Part shown: positions 1-8,445 of the stretch, piece by piece | Position numbering within the stretch: the stretch's first letter is position 1 | Layout: each line of letters opens with the position of its first letter | NCBI RefSeq assembly: GCF_002385225.1 | Contig: NZ_DGDC01000038.1 | Coordinates: forward strand, 29,787-93,786 | Direction of reading: 5' to 3' | Length of the DNA: 64,000 nucleotides | Source: Psychrobacter sp. UBA3962 | GTDB taxonomy: Bacteria; Pseudomonadota; Gammaproteobacteria; Pseudomonadales; Moraxellaceae | Program-made: the position numbers and the translations under genes | Notes under the pieces: generated by a model | What the model was told of the DNA's origin: nothing | Seen by the model: only the letters and a program-made list of their open reading frames with translations | Databases searched by the model: none

Positions 1-1482
1 TTGAGGGGCCTGAGGTGGGTTTAAGCGCTCTCTAGAGGTGCTTAATCTGACAAAGGGTTGAAAAATACGCTCGAAATCCGCTTCCGCCACCCCAGTGCCT
101 TCGTCAATAACTTGTATCCTTAGATAAGGCGTCTGATGCTCTGGATGAATAAAAGTGTCTAGGCTAACCTTGACACTTGATCCCGCTGCGGTGTGGGTAA
201 AGGCATTACGAATAATGTTTTCAAAAGCACTGTGTAACTGCTGCGGGTCTCCCCTTAGCTTGTAGCTATCTTCAGCTGCAGAGTTTTGCGATTTTACGGG
301 CTTTCCTTTATTCAGAAACAGCCACTGCCAATCAACTGCCTTATCTTGAAACTCAAAGCAAACATCTTGCTTAATTTCATCAATAAGTTCATATAAATCA
401 ATTTCTTGATAAGCCTCTATATCCAAAGTATTTTGGCGCATTTGCAGGGATTGAATTTGTATGATGTGCTCAATAAGCTCGTTCATACGTAGCGATTCTT
501 TTTCAATCCGATCTAGATAATGCCCGGCTTCAGGGGCGAAGTCACGGGTAAGCTCTGTAGCCACATCTAGTCTGGCCAGGGGAGAGCGCAGCTCATGAGA
601 GATATCACTAAGCATTTGTTTACGAGCCAGCTCACTATTGGCCAAGCGGGTAGACAGCTTGGAGACGTCCTTTGCTAATAGACCCAGCTCGTCATTGCCT
701 AGATTTTTTAGCTCCTCTCCTGCGGTAAATCGGCCTTCACTCATTAGATGCACCGCTTTTTGTACCCGCTGGATACGGCCCGTTAAAGCTCGGCTTAACC
801 AATAACAGACTAAGATACTAAACAGTAAAATCAGCGATACTCTTATTAAAGTATGATCTTTACGTAGGGACATCAGGTCGCGTAACAACAGTCTAGGTTG
901 TAACTGTACGATATAAGTTTTTCCACTGCTAGAGATTACGGTGGTATCTTCTAATTCTGGATAGTTGGCAATGTCAGCATTGACTTGTTGCCAAGGTTGT
1001 TCACTGAAAGTTGAAAAGAAGCGCGAATATTGCTGTTCTGAATAGGGGTACTGCTGGGATTCGGTCTCATTTATGCGCGGTGCGGCATGCTGAAACTCAG
1101 AGCGGGTGGCGGGTCTATAGGGACCTCCACGGTTGGATTCAGAGCGAGAACGCCCAAACTTAGGGAGGACTTGCTCACCTTTGTCATCCACAATACGCAT
1201 TTGTGATAATAACCATCGATTTTCACGATATAACTGCTTAACTGTCTGCAAATCATCATTGGTTAAGGCGGCGACAGTCTCTTGGCGGGCGATGAGTAAG
1301 CGCGCCACTTGCATCTGCATTCTATTATTGAGCTCTTTTGCATTGATCCAGCGCTCTATACCCACTGATAAGGCAGAGGTCAGCAGTAAAATAGCCAACA
1401 TGCTAAGAAATAGCCGCCAGAATAAGTTAAGGGGCTGATAAAATCGATGTCGACGCGCTTTTTTTGCCGCAGTTTTATTCAT
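1..1482 (-). CDS. Sensor histidine kinase, CpxA-like (3' end cut by window edge)
   Basis: Inner-membrane sensor kinase that would phosphorylate the response regulator encoded just upstream. The ATG at 1482 opens a frame that stays open for 494 codons to the window edge. A first membrane helix lies near residues 20-42 and a second near 211-230, flanking a periplasmic sensor region of about 165 residues. A HAMP region follows. The HisKA motif SDISHELRSPLARL carries the phospho-acceptor His296, and the ATPase N-box ENIIRNAFTHT and a DEGTGV G-box come later. The C-terminal end of the ATPase domain is missing because of the window boundary. The kinase gene starts 30 bp after the regulator stop, so the two are almost certainly co-transcribed. 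The CpxA assignment rests on architecture and on the divergent Spy/CpxP-like gene; another envelope-stress kinase is possible. Confidence 0.88.
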   Translation of the reverse strand, partial: MNKTAAKKARRHRFYQPLNLFWRLFLSMLAILLLTSALSVGIERWINAKELNNRMQMQVARLLIARQETVAALTNDDLQTVKQLYRENRWLLSQMRIVDDKGEQVLPKFGRSRSESNRGGPYRPATRSEFQHAAPRINETESQQYPYSEQQYSRFFSTFSEQPWQQVNADIANYPELEDTTVISSSGKTYIVQLQPRLLLRDLMSLRKDHTLIRVSLILLFSILVCYWLSRALTGRIQRVQKAVHLMSEGRFTAGEELKNLGNDELGLLAKDVSKLSTRLANSELARKQMLSDISHELRSPLARLDVATELTRDFAPEAGHYLDRIEKESLRMNELIEHIIQIQSLQMRQNTLDIEAYQEIDLYELIDEIKQDVCFEFQDKAVDWQWLFLNKGKPVKSQNSAAEDSYKLRGDPQQLHSAFENIIRNAFTHTAAGSSVKVSLDTFIHPEHQTPYLRIQVIDEGTGVAEADFERIFQPFVRLSTSRERLNPPQAPQ

Positions 1483-1512
1483 AAAAGTAATACTCTATAA
1501 CATCAGCTGGCA

Positions 1513-2184
1513 CTATAAGACCAGCTGATAGCCTTTGCCGCGAACGGCCTTGATGGGGTCTTCATGGAAAGGCTGTAATTTTTTTCGTAGCCGAGAGACA
1601 TGAACATCTAAGCTGCGATCAAGAGGTTGTAGTTCGCGTTGCAACACAGTTTGTGAGAGCCACTCTTTGCTCGCCACGTTGCCTTGCTGCTGTAGTAAGG
1701 CGACCAGCAAATCAAATTCGGTACCAGTAACTTGCAGATTTTCACCATCTACCTTACAAATTCGGTGTACTTGATCGAGCTCTAACCGCTCATGTGTTAG
1801 CGGAGCAAAATCGGAGCTTTGAGCCGTAGTGCGTTTAATAACGGCATTAATACGGGCCAATAGCTCACGGGGGTTGCAAGGTTTGGCGATATAATCATCT
1901 GCCCCCAGCTCTAAACCAATAATGCGATCAATCTCATCGCCTTTTGCAGTCAGCATGATGACAGGCGTTTGGGTTAAGGTGGGCAGTTGGCGTAGCACAC
2001 TTAGCCCATCAATTTTGGGCATCATAATATCGAGCACAATTAAGTCATAAGTATGCATTCTAACTTTTTCCAAGACCTGCTCTCCATCATAGACACAGTC
2101 ACACTTAATCCCATGGTTGGTTAAATATTCAGACAGTAAGTCTGAGAGTTCGGTGTCGTCATCGCCTAATAAAATATGTGTCAT
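1513..2184 (-). CDS. OmpR/PhoB-family response regulator, CpxR-like
   Basis: DNA-binding response regulator of 223 residues, partner of the downstream histidine kinase. The receiver domain has the acidic pair near residues 8-10, the phospho-acceptor Asp52 in LIVLDIMMP and the conserved lysine in YIAKP. The C-terminal half is a winged-helix Trans_reg_C domain ending in VRGKGYQLVL. An in-frame TTG at 2190 exists, but ATG 2184 is the better start, with AGGA seven bases upstream. It lies first in a two-gene operon and is transcribed away from a Spy/CpxP-like gene, an arrangement like cpxP/cpxRA of enterobacteria. A Cpx role is inferred from this context; RstA-like or other envelope regulators cannot be excluded. 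Confidence 0.9.
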   Translation of the reverse strand: MTHILLGDDDTELSDLLSEYLTNHGIKCDCVYDGEQVLEKVRMHTYDLIVLDIMMPKIDGLSVLRQLPTLTQTPVIMLTAKGDEIDRIIGLELGADDYIAKPCNPRELLARINAVIKRTTAQSSDFAPLTHERLELDQVHRICKVDGENLQVTGTEFDLLVALLQQQGNVASKEWLSQTVLQRELQPLDRSLDVHVSRLRKKLQPFHEDPIKAVRGKGYQLVL

Positions 2185-2534
2185 GAACAAGTCCTAAAAA
2201 TTAAATAATTAATGGCCCCAAACGTAGAACTTTTGCCCATCAGTTTAAATAAAATCTTTGCAAATGATAAGGGTTAAGAATACTAACTAGGGCTGTTGCC
2301 ACAAGCAAGTAAAGAAGTAGGCAAGCGTAGCAATTGTTACCTTTCTTAAACTTTCATCAAATTAAGTTACGTGCAACTGTTCTATCATAAGGCCATCAAG
2401 GAAAAGGCTACGCAAATAAAGGGTTGGGTATTGATAACTAAACCAGCTGCAAGCTCTGTTCCAGAAATCCAAATTAACAAATGACATTTAATTAGCCATT
2501 TAATCAGTAATGACATACATAAAGGGTAACTATT
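2185..2534. other. Divergent intergenic region between CpxR-like and Spy-like genes
   Basis: About 350 bases that must hold the promoters of both divergent units. It is AT-rich. I looked for tandem GTAAA repeats typical of enterobacterial CpxR sites and saw only poor partial matches, for example near 2335-2355 on the minus strand. No other structure was recognised. Confidence 0.4.
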
Positions 2535-3077
2535 ATGAAAAAATTAGTATTAAGTTCTGTACTAGCGGTATCGGGTAGCTTAGCAATGGTAGGCTGTACT
2601 CAGGCTAGTGCTGTATCGGAATCTCAAACCACCCCAACCACTAAGATGCAGCAAGCTAAGCAAGGCCAACATCATAAAGGTGGCCAACATATGGGCAAAC
2701 GTGGTGGTGGTTATGAGAAACTTAATTTGACCGAAGAGCAAAAAGCTCAAATGAAAGCGTTGAGAGAGGCACAGAAACAAAAGCACCAGGCCAATCGTCA
2801 ACAACATAAAGCTCAAATGCAGCAGCTGCATGCTCAGACTCAAGCCTTGATAAATAGCCCTACTTTAAATACCGCTAGCTTAAATAGCTTAGCAGAGCAA
2901 CAAGCTGCTTTTTCGAAGCAAAGATTTATTGAACGCGTTCAAACTCAACATGCCATGGCGCAAATTCTGACTGATGAGCAAAAAGCTCAGTTAGAGAAAA
3001 TGCGTGAAGAAAGAAAGGCTAAATTTAAAAGCAAAATGGCCAAAAGAGCCGATAATTCTAAGGCCTCTGCTCAGTAA
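2535..3077 (+). CDS. Spy/CpxP-like LTxxQ-motif lipoprotein
   Basis: Small envelope protein of 180 residues, probably an outer- or inner-membrane-anchored relative of the periplasmic chaperones Spy and CpxP. The N-terminus is a lipoprotein signal with lipobox AMVGC (Cys21). A low-complexity Gln/His/Gly-rich stretch covers about residues 35-60. Two LTxxQ-type helices follow, LNLTEEQKAQM and ILTDEQKAQLEKM, within a very basic, Gln-rich helical body. The family binds misfolded envelope proteins and in CpxP also damps the Cpx sensor. The gene is divergent from the CpxRA-like pair, supporting a feedback role, although E. coli Spy and CpxP are soluble rather than lipidated. A strong hairpin terminator follows. 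Confidence 0.82.
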   Translation: MKKLVLSSVLAVSGSLAMVGCTQASAVSESQTTPTTKMQQAKQGQHHKGGQHMGKRGGGYEKLNLTEEQKAQMKALREAQKQKHQANRQQHKAQMQQLHAQTQALINSPTLNTASLNSLAEQQAAFSKQRFIERVQTQHAMAQILTDEQKAQLEKMREERKAKFKSKMAKRADNSKASAQ

Positions 3078-3135
3078 TTAAAGTATTAAAATCAAAGCCT
3101 ATCTCTAAAAAAGACAATCTCTAAAAACTGTTTCT

Positions 3136-3165
3136 AAAAAAAGCGATCCTAGGATCGCTTTTTTT
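3136..3165. terminator. Rho-independent terminator after the Spy-like gene
   Basis: Perfect inverted repeat with arms AAAAAAAGCGATCCT and its complement, A-run on one side and T-run on the other, so it can work in both directions. It separates the Spy-like gene (+) from ygfZ (-). Confidence 0.85.
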
Positions 3166-3200
3166 ATGGAGTGTAAAAAGGTAGTTGAGCCTAGACCTAG

Positions 3201-3944
3201 TTAAGCTTCACGGGCCACGCTGGCTTGTAGTGCAGGTGGCAAGTCTAATAACTCTAGCTCTGAGTCTTCTAGGTGCTCAGGACGTGCCACAACCAAGGCC
3301 TCAAAGCCTGAATTGTCTTCAGTAGCAGTGGCATTCACCACCTGAATTTTATCCATGCTTTCCCCAGCCTGTGGCACCTCGCCCTGACCTTTAACCCGGT
3401 GTAAAAACGCTTTTGGTGAGGCCTTGAAATAGATACGAGCGATAACCTCTTGACCGATATAGCAGCCTTTATCATAGTCTACGCCGCCGCGCTGATGTAG
3501 TCTTAACTCTTGCGGCTGGAACTGACCTTGGGTAGCTTCCACAATCCAGTAATTACCTGTGGCAATACTTAAGGCTTGCCATTTATCAATATCACAATTA
3601 TCTGCAGTTTGGCTAAAGGTGGCCTCTTCAGTATTGCTCTCTGAGCCTAACACACAGGGGTAGATATCAATAGGTTCGGAGGTAGTGATTTTTGAGAAGG
3701 CCCCATACTTTTTTATATGAGCTTGTAAGCTTGGTAAGCAGTCAGCGGCAATCACAATATCAAACTGGTCTTCAGATTGTTTTTTTACCCAAATACCAAA
3801 CTCAATACGCCCTTTAAGATTGGCAATGGCGGCGGGCAGATAACTTAGCCCTATTTTATCTACGTTGACAGTAAGCTGGCTTTGCAAAAATTTTGCAGCC
3901 TCAGGGCCTTGCAAAGTGAATTGTTTAAAAGATAAGTTACTCAC
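3201..3944 (-). CDS. ygfZ: Folate-dependent YgfZ/GcvT-family protein
   Basis: Folate-binding protein of 247 residues involved in iron-sulfur cluster enzyme maintenance and tRNA modification. The diagnostic motif KGCYIGQEVIAR, with the conserved reactive Cys, lies near residue 160. The protein is shorter than E. coli YgfZ (about 325 residues) but covers the GcvT-like fold plus a shortened C-terminal barrel. The start is GTG at 3944, preceded at suitable distance by AAGGATT on the minus strand; MSNLSFKQFTLQGPEAAKFL reads as a normal family N-terminus. It stands alone, with a shared terminator on one side and a long leader on the other. Confidence 0.9.
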   Translation of the reverse strand: MSNLSFKQFTLQGPEAAKFLQSQLTVNVDKIGLSYLPAAIANLKGRIEFGIWVKKQSEDQFDIVIAADCLPSLQAHIKKYGAFSKITTSEPIDIYPCVLGSESNTEEATFSQTADNCDIDKWQALSIATGNYWIVEATQGQFQPQELRLHQRGGVDYDKGCYIGQEVIARIYFKASPKAFLHRVKGQGEVPQAGESMDKIQVVNATATEDNSGFEALVVARPEHLEDSELELLDLPPALQASVAREA

Positions 3945-4201
3945 AATTGGAATCCTTTTTTAGTTGTTTTGATTAAGGTGTTGTAATAGATAGCGATAAA
4001 GGTTTCTCATATAGTGCCAGTTATTATAGAGGCTTAGCAATTAAGCTATGTAATTAGCTGTATACAAAAAGCTATTTTCATTTATGTTGGCAGGACTAGA
4101 GAATATCAAGCACAGGCTCGAGCAAAAAGTTGCGGTTTAGGCTACAATACTAAGCGATATCGATTCAATACTATATCTTAAATAATGGAAATGAGGATAA
4201 A

Positions 4202-4558
4202 ATGAGCTTACCTAATTGCCCTAGTTGTGATTCTGATTTAACTTATGAAGATGGTGCCTTATTGATTTGTCCAATGTGTGCTCACGAATGGACAGCTGCT
4301 GAGGCAGACGGTACTGTGGCCACAGAAGAGTCTGATAATGTGATCCGTGATGCGGTTGGTAACGAGTTGCAGGATGGTGATGCTGTGACTGTGATTAGAG
4401 ACCTAAAAGTAAAAGGCTCTTCTACACCGCTTAAAGTAGGTACCAAGGTGAAAAGTATTCGCTTAATCCATGACGCACCAGATGATCATGATATCGATTG
4501 TAAGATTGAGGGTTTTGGTCAAATGAAGCTAAAGTCTTCTGTGGTGAAAAAAGCCTAA
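4202..4558 (+). CDS. yjdM: PhnA/YjdM-family zinc-ribbon protein
   Basis: Cytoplasmic protein of 118 residues matching the PhnA (YjdM) family throughout its length. The N-terminal zinc ribbon has two Cys pairs, CPSC near residue 6 and CPMC near residue 24. The C-terminal part is the SH3-like PhnA domain, with VIRDLKVKGSS and the closing motif GFGQMKLKSSVVKK. Despite the old name, the family is not an established phosphonate enzyme and its biochemical role is unclear. The start ATG follows GAGG at good spacing. It is monocistronic, closed by a strong terminator. Confidence 0.92.
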   Translation: MSLPNCPSCDSDLTYEDGALLICPMCAHEWTAAEADGTVATEESDNVIRDAVGNELQDGDAVTVIRDLKVKGSSTPLKVGTKVKSIRLIHDAPDDHDIDCKIEGFGQMKLKSSVVKKA

Positions 4559-4612
4559 TGCGGTAGCCTTTAAAGTGATAAATGGGCTACTTTAATAGTG
4601 CTATTAAAAATA

Positions 4613-4647
4613 AAAAACCTCGCAATGAGCATTGCGAGGTTTTTTTG
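4613..4647 (+). terminator. Rho-independent terminator after the PhnA-like gene
   Basis: Stem AACCTCGCAAT, loop GAGC and complementary arm, followed by seven T. It lies 55 bases after the stop. The remaining sequence to 4940 is AT-rich leader with no recognised element. Confidence 0.88.
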
Positions 4648-4950
4648 TTTCTGATAAAAGTGGATAGGCACAATATAAGCAGCGATATAAGCCATCATTG
4701 CTCTTAACAAGCCATGTTTTATTGTAGTAACTAGATTTTCTAGATTGAATTTAGCGGGGTAAAAAATGTCATAACTGCAAGTAGTAATTGGCTTACAGAG
4801 TATCCCATAACAATTTTAAGGGTTTAAATAACTAACGCATAAAACAATTCATAGGTAGCAATTTTGAGTAAATAAAGCCCTTCTTATTTGCTATAATAAT
4901 TAAATAAATCTATCTAATTGTGATTAGATGGTTAACGATGAGGAGTGAGT

Positions 4951-6060
4951 ATGTCAAAGAAAAGCAATAAGCCCGAAAAGATTAGTGATGACTATGTAAC
5001 CAATAGTAAGAAGATCGAACAGTACGAAACGCAGAAGAAAAAAGACAGTTCACGAATCAAAACCAAAGCAGTGATCGATCAAGTTCTGCTAAAAGACCTA
5101 AATGAAGGAAACTTCGAGGGCATCGCTGATCACTTACAAGCTTTAATCCATGATGCATCGCCTGATGATCTTGAAAAGCTTAAAGACTTATTTGCCAAAC
5201 ATGCTTTAGCCAATACCGTTAAAACAGGCTTGAAAAAAGACGACGAGCTATCAAATAACTGGCGTGAAGGGGGCTACCCTTATAAGAATCGCTTATCGCG
5301 TAAAACTTATGAAAAACAAAAGTACCATCTGCAAGTAGAGTTGCTTAAGCTTCAAAAATGGGTTCGAGAAAATAATCAAAAAGTCGTTATTATTTTTGAA
5401 GGTCGTGATGCCGCTGGTAAAGGCGGATCTATCAAGCGTTTTATGGAGCATTTGAACCCCCGTAGTGCTCGAGTGGTCGCTCTAGAGAAGCCAACAGAGC
5501 GCGAAATGGGGCAGTGGTATTTCCAGCGCTACATTCAGCATCTACCTTCGGCCGGTGAAATGGTGCTATTTGACCGTTCTTGGTATAACCGTGCCGGTGT
5601 TGAGCGAGTCATGGGTTTCTGTACTGAAGAGGAATACGCCACCTTCATGCGTCAAACTCCTGAGTTTGAAAAACATTTAATTGATTCAGGCATCCATTTG
5701 GTTAAGTTTTGGTTCTCGGTAAGCCGTGATGAGCAGCGTCGCCGCTTTAAGCAACGTGAAGCGCATCCCTTAAAACAGTGGAAATTATCGCCAATTGATT
5801 TGGCCTCACTGGACAAATGGGACGAATACACCTTGGCAAAAGAAGCCATGTTCTATAACACAGATACCGCCGAGTCGCCTTGGATTGTGATTAAGTCAGA
5901 TTGTAAAAAGCGTGCTCGTTTGAATGCCATGCGTTATGTGCTAAACAAACTTCCGTATGAAGGCAAAGACCAAAAACAAGTGGGTAATGTAGATCCATTA
6001 ATTGTTGGTCGAGCCGGTGCTCTATATGAGCTAGGTGAAAAATCAGACTTGACCATCTAA
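4951..6060 (+). CDS. ppk2: Polyphosphate kinase 2 (PPK2 family)
   Basis: Nucleotide kinase of 369 residues that uses polyphosphate as phosphate donor or acceptor. After a charged N-terminal extension of about 100 residues comes the PPK2 core. It contains Walker A FEGRDAAGKGGSIKRF, the conserved EKPTEREMGQWYFQRY block, Walker B with lid start VLFDRSWYNRAGVERVMGF, and the lid arginines in RDEQRRRFKQR. Length and extension fit single-domain PPK2 proteins such as those of Pseudomonas. GTG 4945 is in frame, but ATG 4951 is preceded by AGGAG five bases upstream and is the likely start. A Ppx-type phosphatase is encoded at 18903, so polyphosphate turnover has two gene products in the window. Preferred nucleotide (ADP or GDP) cannot be read from sequence. 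Confidence 0.93.
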   Translation: MSKKSNKPEKISDDYVTNSKKIEQYETQKKKDSSRIKTKAVIDQVLLKDLNEGNFEGIADHLQALIHDASPDDLEKLKDLFAKHALANTVKTGLKKDDELSNNWREGGYPYKNRLSRKTYEKQKYHLQVELLKLQKWVRENNQKVVIIFEGRDAAGKGGSIKRFMEHLNPRSARVVALEKPTEREMGQWYFQRYIQHLPSAGEMVLFDRSWYNRAGVERVMGFCTEEEYATFMRQTPEFEKHLIDSGIHLVKFWFSVSRDEQRRRFKQREAHPLKQWKLSPIDLASLDKWDEYTLAKEAMFYNTDTAESPWIVIKSDCKKRARLNAMRYVLNKLPYEGKDQKQVGNVDPLIVGRAGALYELGEKSDLTI

Positions 6061-6087
6061 TTGGTCAGATTTGATCCTCTAGTTAAT

Positions 6088-6126
6088 AAATAAGGAGCAA
6101 TCATGTGATTGCTCCTTATTTTTTTA
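6088..6126 (+). terminator. Rho-independent terminator after ppk2
   Basis: Sixteen-base perfect stem (AAATAAGGAGCAATCA and complement) around a two-base TG centre, followed by a T-run. It is unusually long and stable. Confidence 0.88.
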
Positions 6127-6187
6127 AGTCATTTAGTATTTAAGGTTATTGAGTAACTGGAATGTTAATTACAAGATAGACCTTAAG

Positions 6188-6586
6188 CTAGGCACTTATT
6201 TTGCCCATTTTAATCAACCTAGAAGTAATAGAGCCTTTGGTACGTTGATGACGCTCCGCTAGAATATCCACGCTATCACCATTATCGAACCCTTGATTAA
6301 GACTTTCTTCTTCCTCTGTTTTCCAAGGCTTACCTGCATTGTCCGGTAACTGTGCTTGGCGCTCAATCCATCTGATACGGGCTTGAAGGGCAGGAATAGC
6401 CGCTTGCAAAGCCCGTTGAACATCATCATTTAAACAAAGGCTGTTAGGCGCTAGTGGCTCATCAGACAGAGGGTTTATACCTTCACTGAGCTTTTCAATA
6501 ATACGAAAAGCTTCAAAAGTATGCATAGGAGCGACTACTACTTCAGGTTGGGCCGGTGATTCTACTGCTGTTTTTTTATCATCCAT
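6188..6586 (-). CDS. Hypothetical protein with SANT/Myb-like C-terminal helix-turn-helix
   Basis: Unassigned protein of 132 residues. The first 35 residues are low-complexity. The C-terminal 45 residues resemble a small Myb/SANT-type helical DNA-binding unit: WKTEEEESLNQGF, then ILAERHQRTKGSITSRLIKMG. This pattern (trained helix, His-Gln-Arg-Thr, Gly-Ser-Ile, Ser-Arg-Leu) recurs in small proteins of Moraxellaceae and some nuclease or helicase tails. The gene sits downstream of, and convergent with, ppk2, and cydC lies beyond it in the same direction but 93 bases upstream, so it may be read through from cydDC. Function unknown; DNA binding is inferred only. Confidence 0.6.
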   Translation of the reverse strand: MDDKKTAVESPAQPEVVVAPMHTFEAFRIIEKLSEGINPLSDEPLAPNSLCLNDDVQRALQAAIPALQARIRWIERQAQLPDNAGKPWKTEEEESLNQGFDNGDSVDILAERHQRTKGSITSRLIKMGKISA

Positions 6587-6678
6587 GAGGGATAAAAATT
6601 CCTTTTGATAGAAAGTGTATTTAGTTTGGTTATTTTTATGCTGATGGTTAAAATAACTAAACTAAATTAACATAAAAA

Positions 6679-8445
6679 CTAATCAATAAGAACATTTTCT
6701 TTTAAGGTTAATACTTCACACTCACCCATATCCCACTCATGGTGGCTAACAATGATTAGTAGCCCTTGCTTTTGGTGCTCGCGTACACTGTTCCAAACTC
6801 GTTCACGGGTCACAGTATCTAGTCCAGCAAATGGCTCATCAAGCAGTAAAACTTTGCGCGGCTTTAAGAGCAGTCTGGCTAGAGCAACTCGTCTGGCCTG
6901 ACCCCCAGAGATGGCTGCCCCATATTCGCCTAGAGCAGTTTGTAATCCTTGTGGTTGTGCTTGTAGCCAAGGCAGTAGACCTACTTTATCCAAAGCTGAT
7001 AGTAGCTCCTCTTCAGTGGCATCAGGTTTGCCCAGGCGAAGGTTAGCGGCTAATGTCTGATCAAAAATATCCAGTTGTTGCCCTAGATAACCTAGCTGAT
7101 CTTGCCAGTCATAAGCAAACCAGTTTTGCTCATTGAGTGTTATTTCACCTGATTGCACTGGCAATTCACCGGCCAAAGCTTGTAGCAGGGTAGATTTACC
7201 ACAGCCGGAAGGGCCTTTGATAATCAAGGGCATACCAGATTGGACGCTGACACTGACTTCTTTGGCACCTACCAAAGCGCCTGGAATCTTTGCAGAAACA
7301 TTGCACAGCTCAGCGTGCATTTGGCCTGTTGTTAACGTTAATCCCTTTTCAATATCTGTAGCAGTTATATTAAGCTCTGGTTGATTGGTTGCAGGGTGTA
7401 GTAGCGCATTAAGTCTGTCTTTGGCAGAGATGCTATTACCCATGGCTAAATAGTGTTGACCTAGTGGCACAATAATCTCTTGAATACCCAGTAATCCTAA
7501 AGTTACTGCCAGTGCTAACGGCACATTAATGTCGGTGGCTAACGCAGTAGAGGAATTAGTTAACTGATATATCGAAAACAATACCACTAATACTGCGGCA
7601 TAACAGAACCACTGAATAAGCAGCATATAGCTAGAGCGGTGTTTCTGTGCCTTCCATTCTAAGGCCTGTAGCTTATCGTCTTGGGCAGTATAATCCTTAG
7701 TTTGTGTTTGCCATTGTTGCCAAAGTAGCAGCTGAGTAATGATTGCCAGTGGCGCCAATAACTTCTGGCGTCTAGACTCTGCAACTTGTGATAAATGCTT
7801 GGCGCTTTGGATGCCTTTAAGGCTAGCGATGAAAGGCAGTAGTAAAGCGGATAATAGCAATAGATAAATCACAATCTTACTGGTTGAACTCAGTGGCAGA
7901 GCCCAACCAATGAATGCAGCCAACAATAGCATGGACACACTACCGATGAGCCAAGGGGAGATGACCCTGAGAATAAACTCATCTAACTTATCAATATCAC
8001 TCACTAAGCGGTGCATATACTGGGAAGCATGTAGTGTGTTGCGCTGCTGCACTAAGGGGAGCGCTGCTAATCGATTAAAGAAGCGTAAGCGCAACGTTTT
8101 TAACAAGTCAAATACCGCATTGTGCGATACCATCAGCTCTCCATAGCGTCCAGCTGTTCTTGCCATGGCAAGCATTCGAATAATGCCGGCGGGTAACATA
8201 TAGTTAAAGCTGTGCGAGCCCACCGCAATCATCCCTGCCAAAGCAGCGCCGGTAATGAACCAGCCGGAGATCATCAATAGCGCAATCATAGAAAGGGCTG
8301 TGACCAATCCTAAGATCCAAGATATTACCCACAGATCAAAGGAGGGCTTAAACATATCACGCAGACGAAATACGGGAGCGTTGGTCGTCAATGAAGACTG
8401 CTGATTTGAGCTTGTGTCGGATTTGGCTAAGACTTGTTTAGTCAT
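6679..8445 (-). CDS. cydC: Thiol reductant ABC exporter subunit CydC
   Basis: Half-transporter of 588 residues that with CydD exports glutathione and cysteine to the periplasm, needed for assembly of cytochrome bd and c-type cytochromes. Six membrane helices occupy roughly residues 35-325. The ATPase domain follows, with Walker A GPSGCGKSTLL, Q-loop LGYLGQQLDIFDQTL, signature ISGGQARRVALARLL, Walker B VLLLDEPFAGLD and a switch His in VSHHEWDM. The ATG at 8445 overlaps the cydD stop by eight bases, indicating translational coupling. A multi-cytochrome c gene set elsewhere in the window would also depend on it. Confidence 0.95.
   Translation of the reverse strand: MTKQVLAKSDTSSNQQSSLTTNAPVFRLRDMFKPSFDLWVISWILGLVTALSMIALLMISGWFITGAALAGMIAVGSHSFNYMLPAGIIRMLAMARTAGRYGELMVSHNAVFDLLKTLRLRFFNRLAALPLVQQRNTLHASQYMHRLVSDIDKLDEFILRVISPWLIGSVSMLLLAAFIGWALPLSSTSKIVIYLLLLSALLLPFIASLKGIQSAKHLSQVAESRRQKLLAPLAIITQLLLWQQWQTQTKDYTAQDDKLQALEWKAQKHRSSYMLLIQWFCYAAVLVVLFSIYQLTNSSTALATDINVPLALAVTLGLLGIQEIIVPLGQHYLAMGNSISAKDRLNALLHPATNQPELNITATDIEKGLTLTTGQMHAELCNVSAKIPGALVGAKEVSVSVQSGMPLIIKGPSGCGKSTLLQALAGELPVQSGEITLNEQNWFAYDWQDQLGYLGQQLDIFDQTLAANLRLGKPDATEEELLSALDKVGLLPWLQAQPQGLQTALGEYGAAISGGQARRVALARLLLKPRKVLLLDEPFAGLDTVTRERVWNSVREHQKQGLLIIVSHHEWDMGECEVLTLKENVLID

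Noticed and set aside
2330..2360. CpxR box in the divergent region
   Set aside because: Only degenerate GTAAA-like halves with wrong spacing were found.
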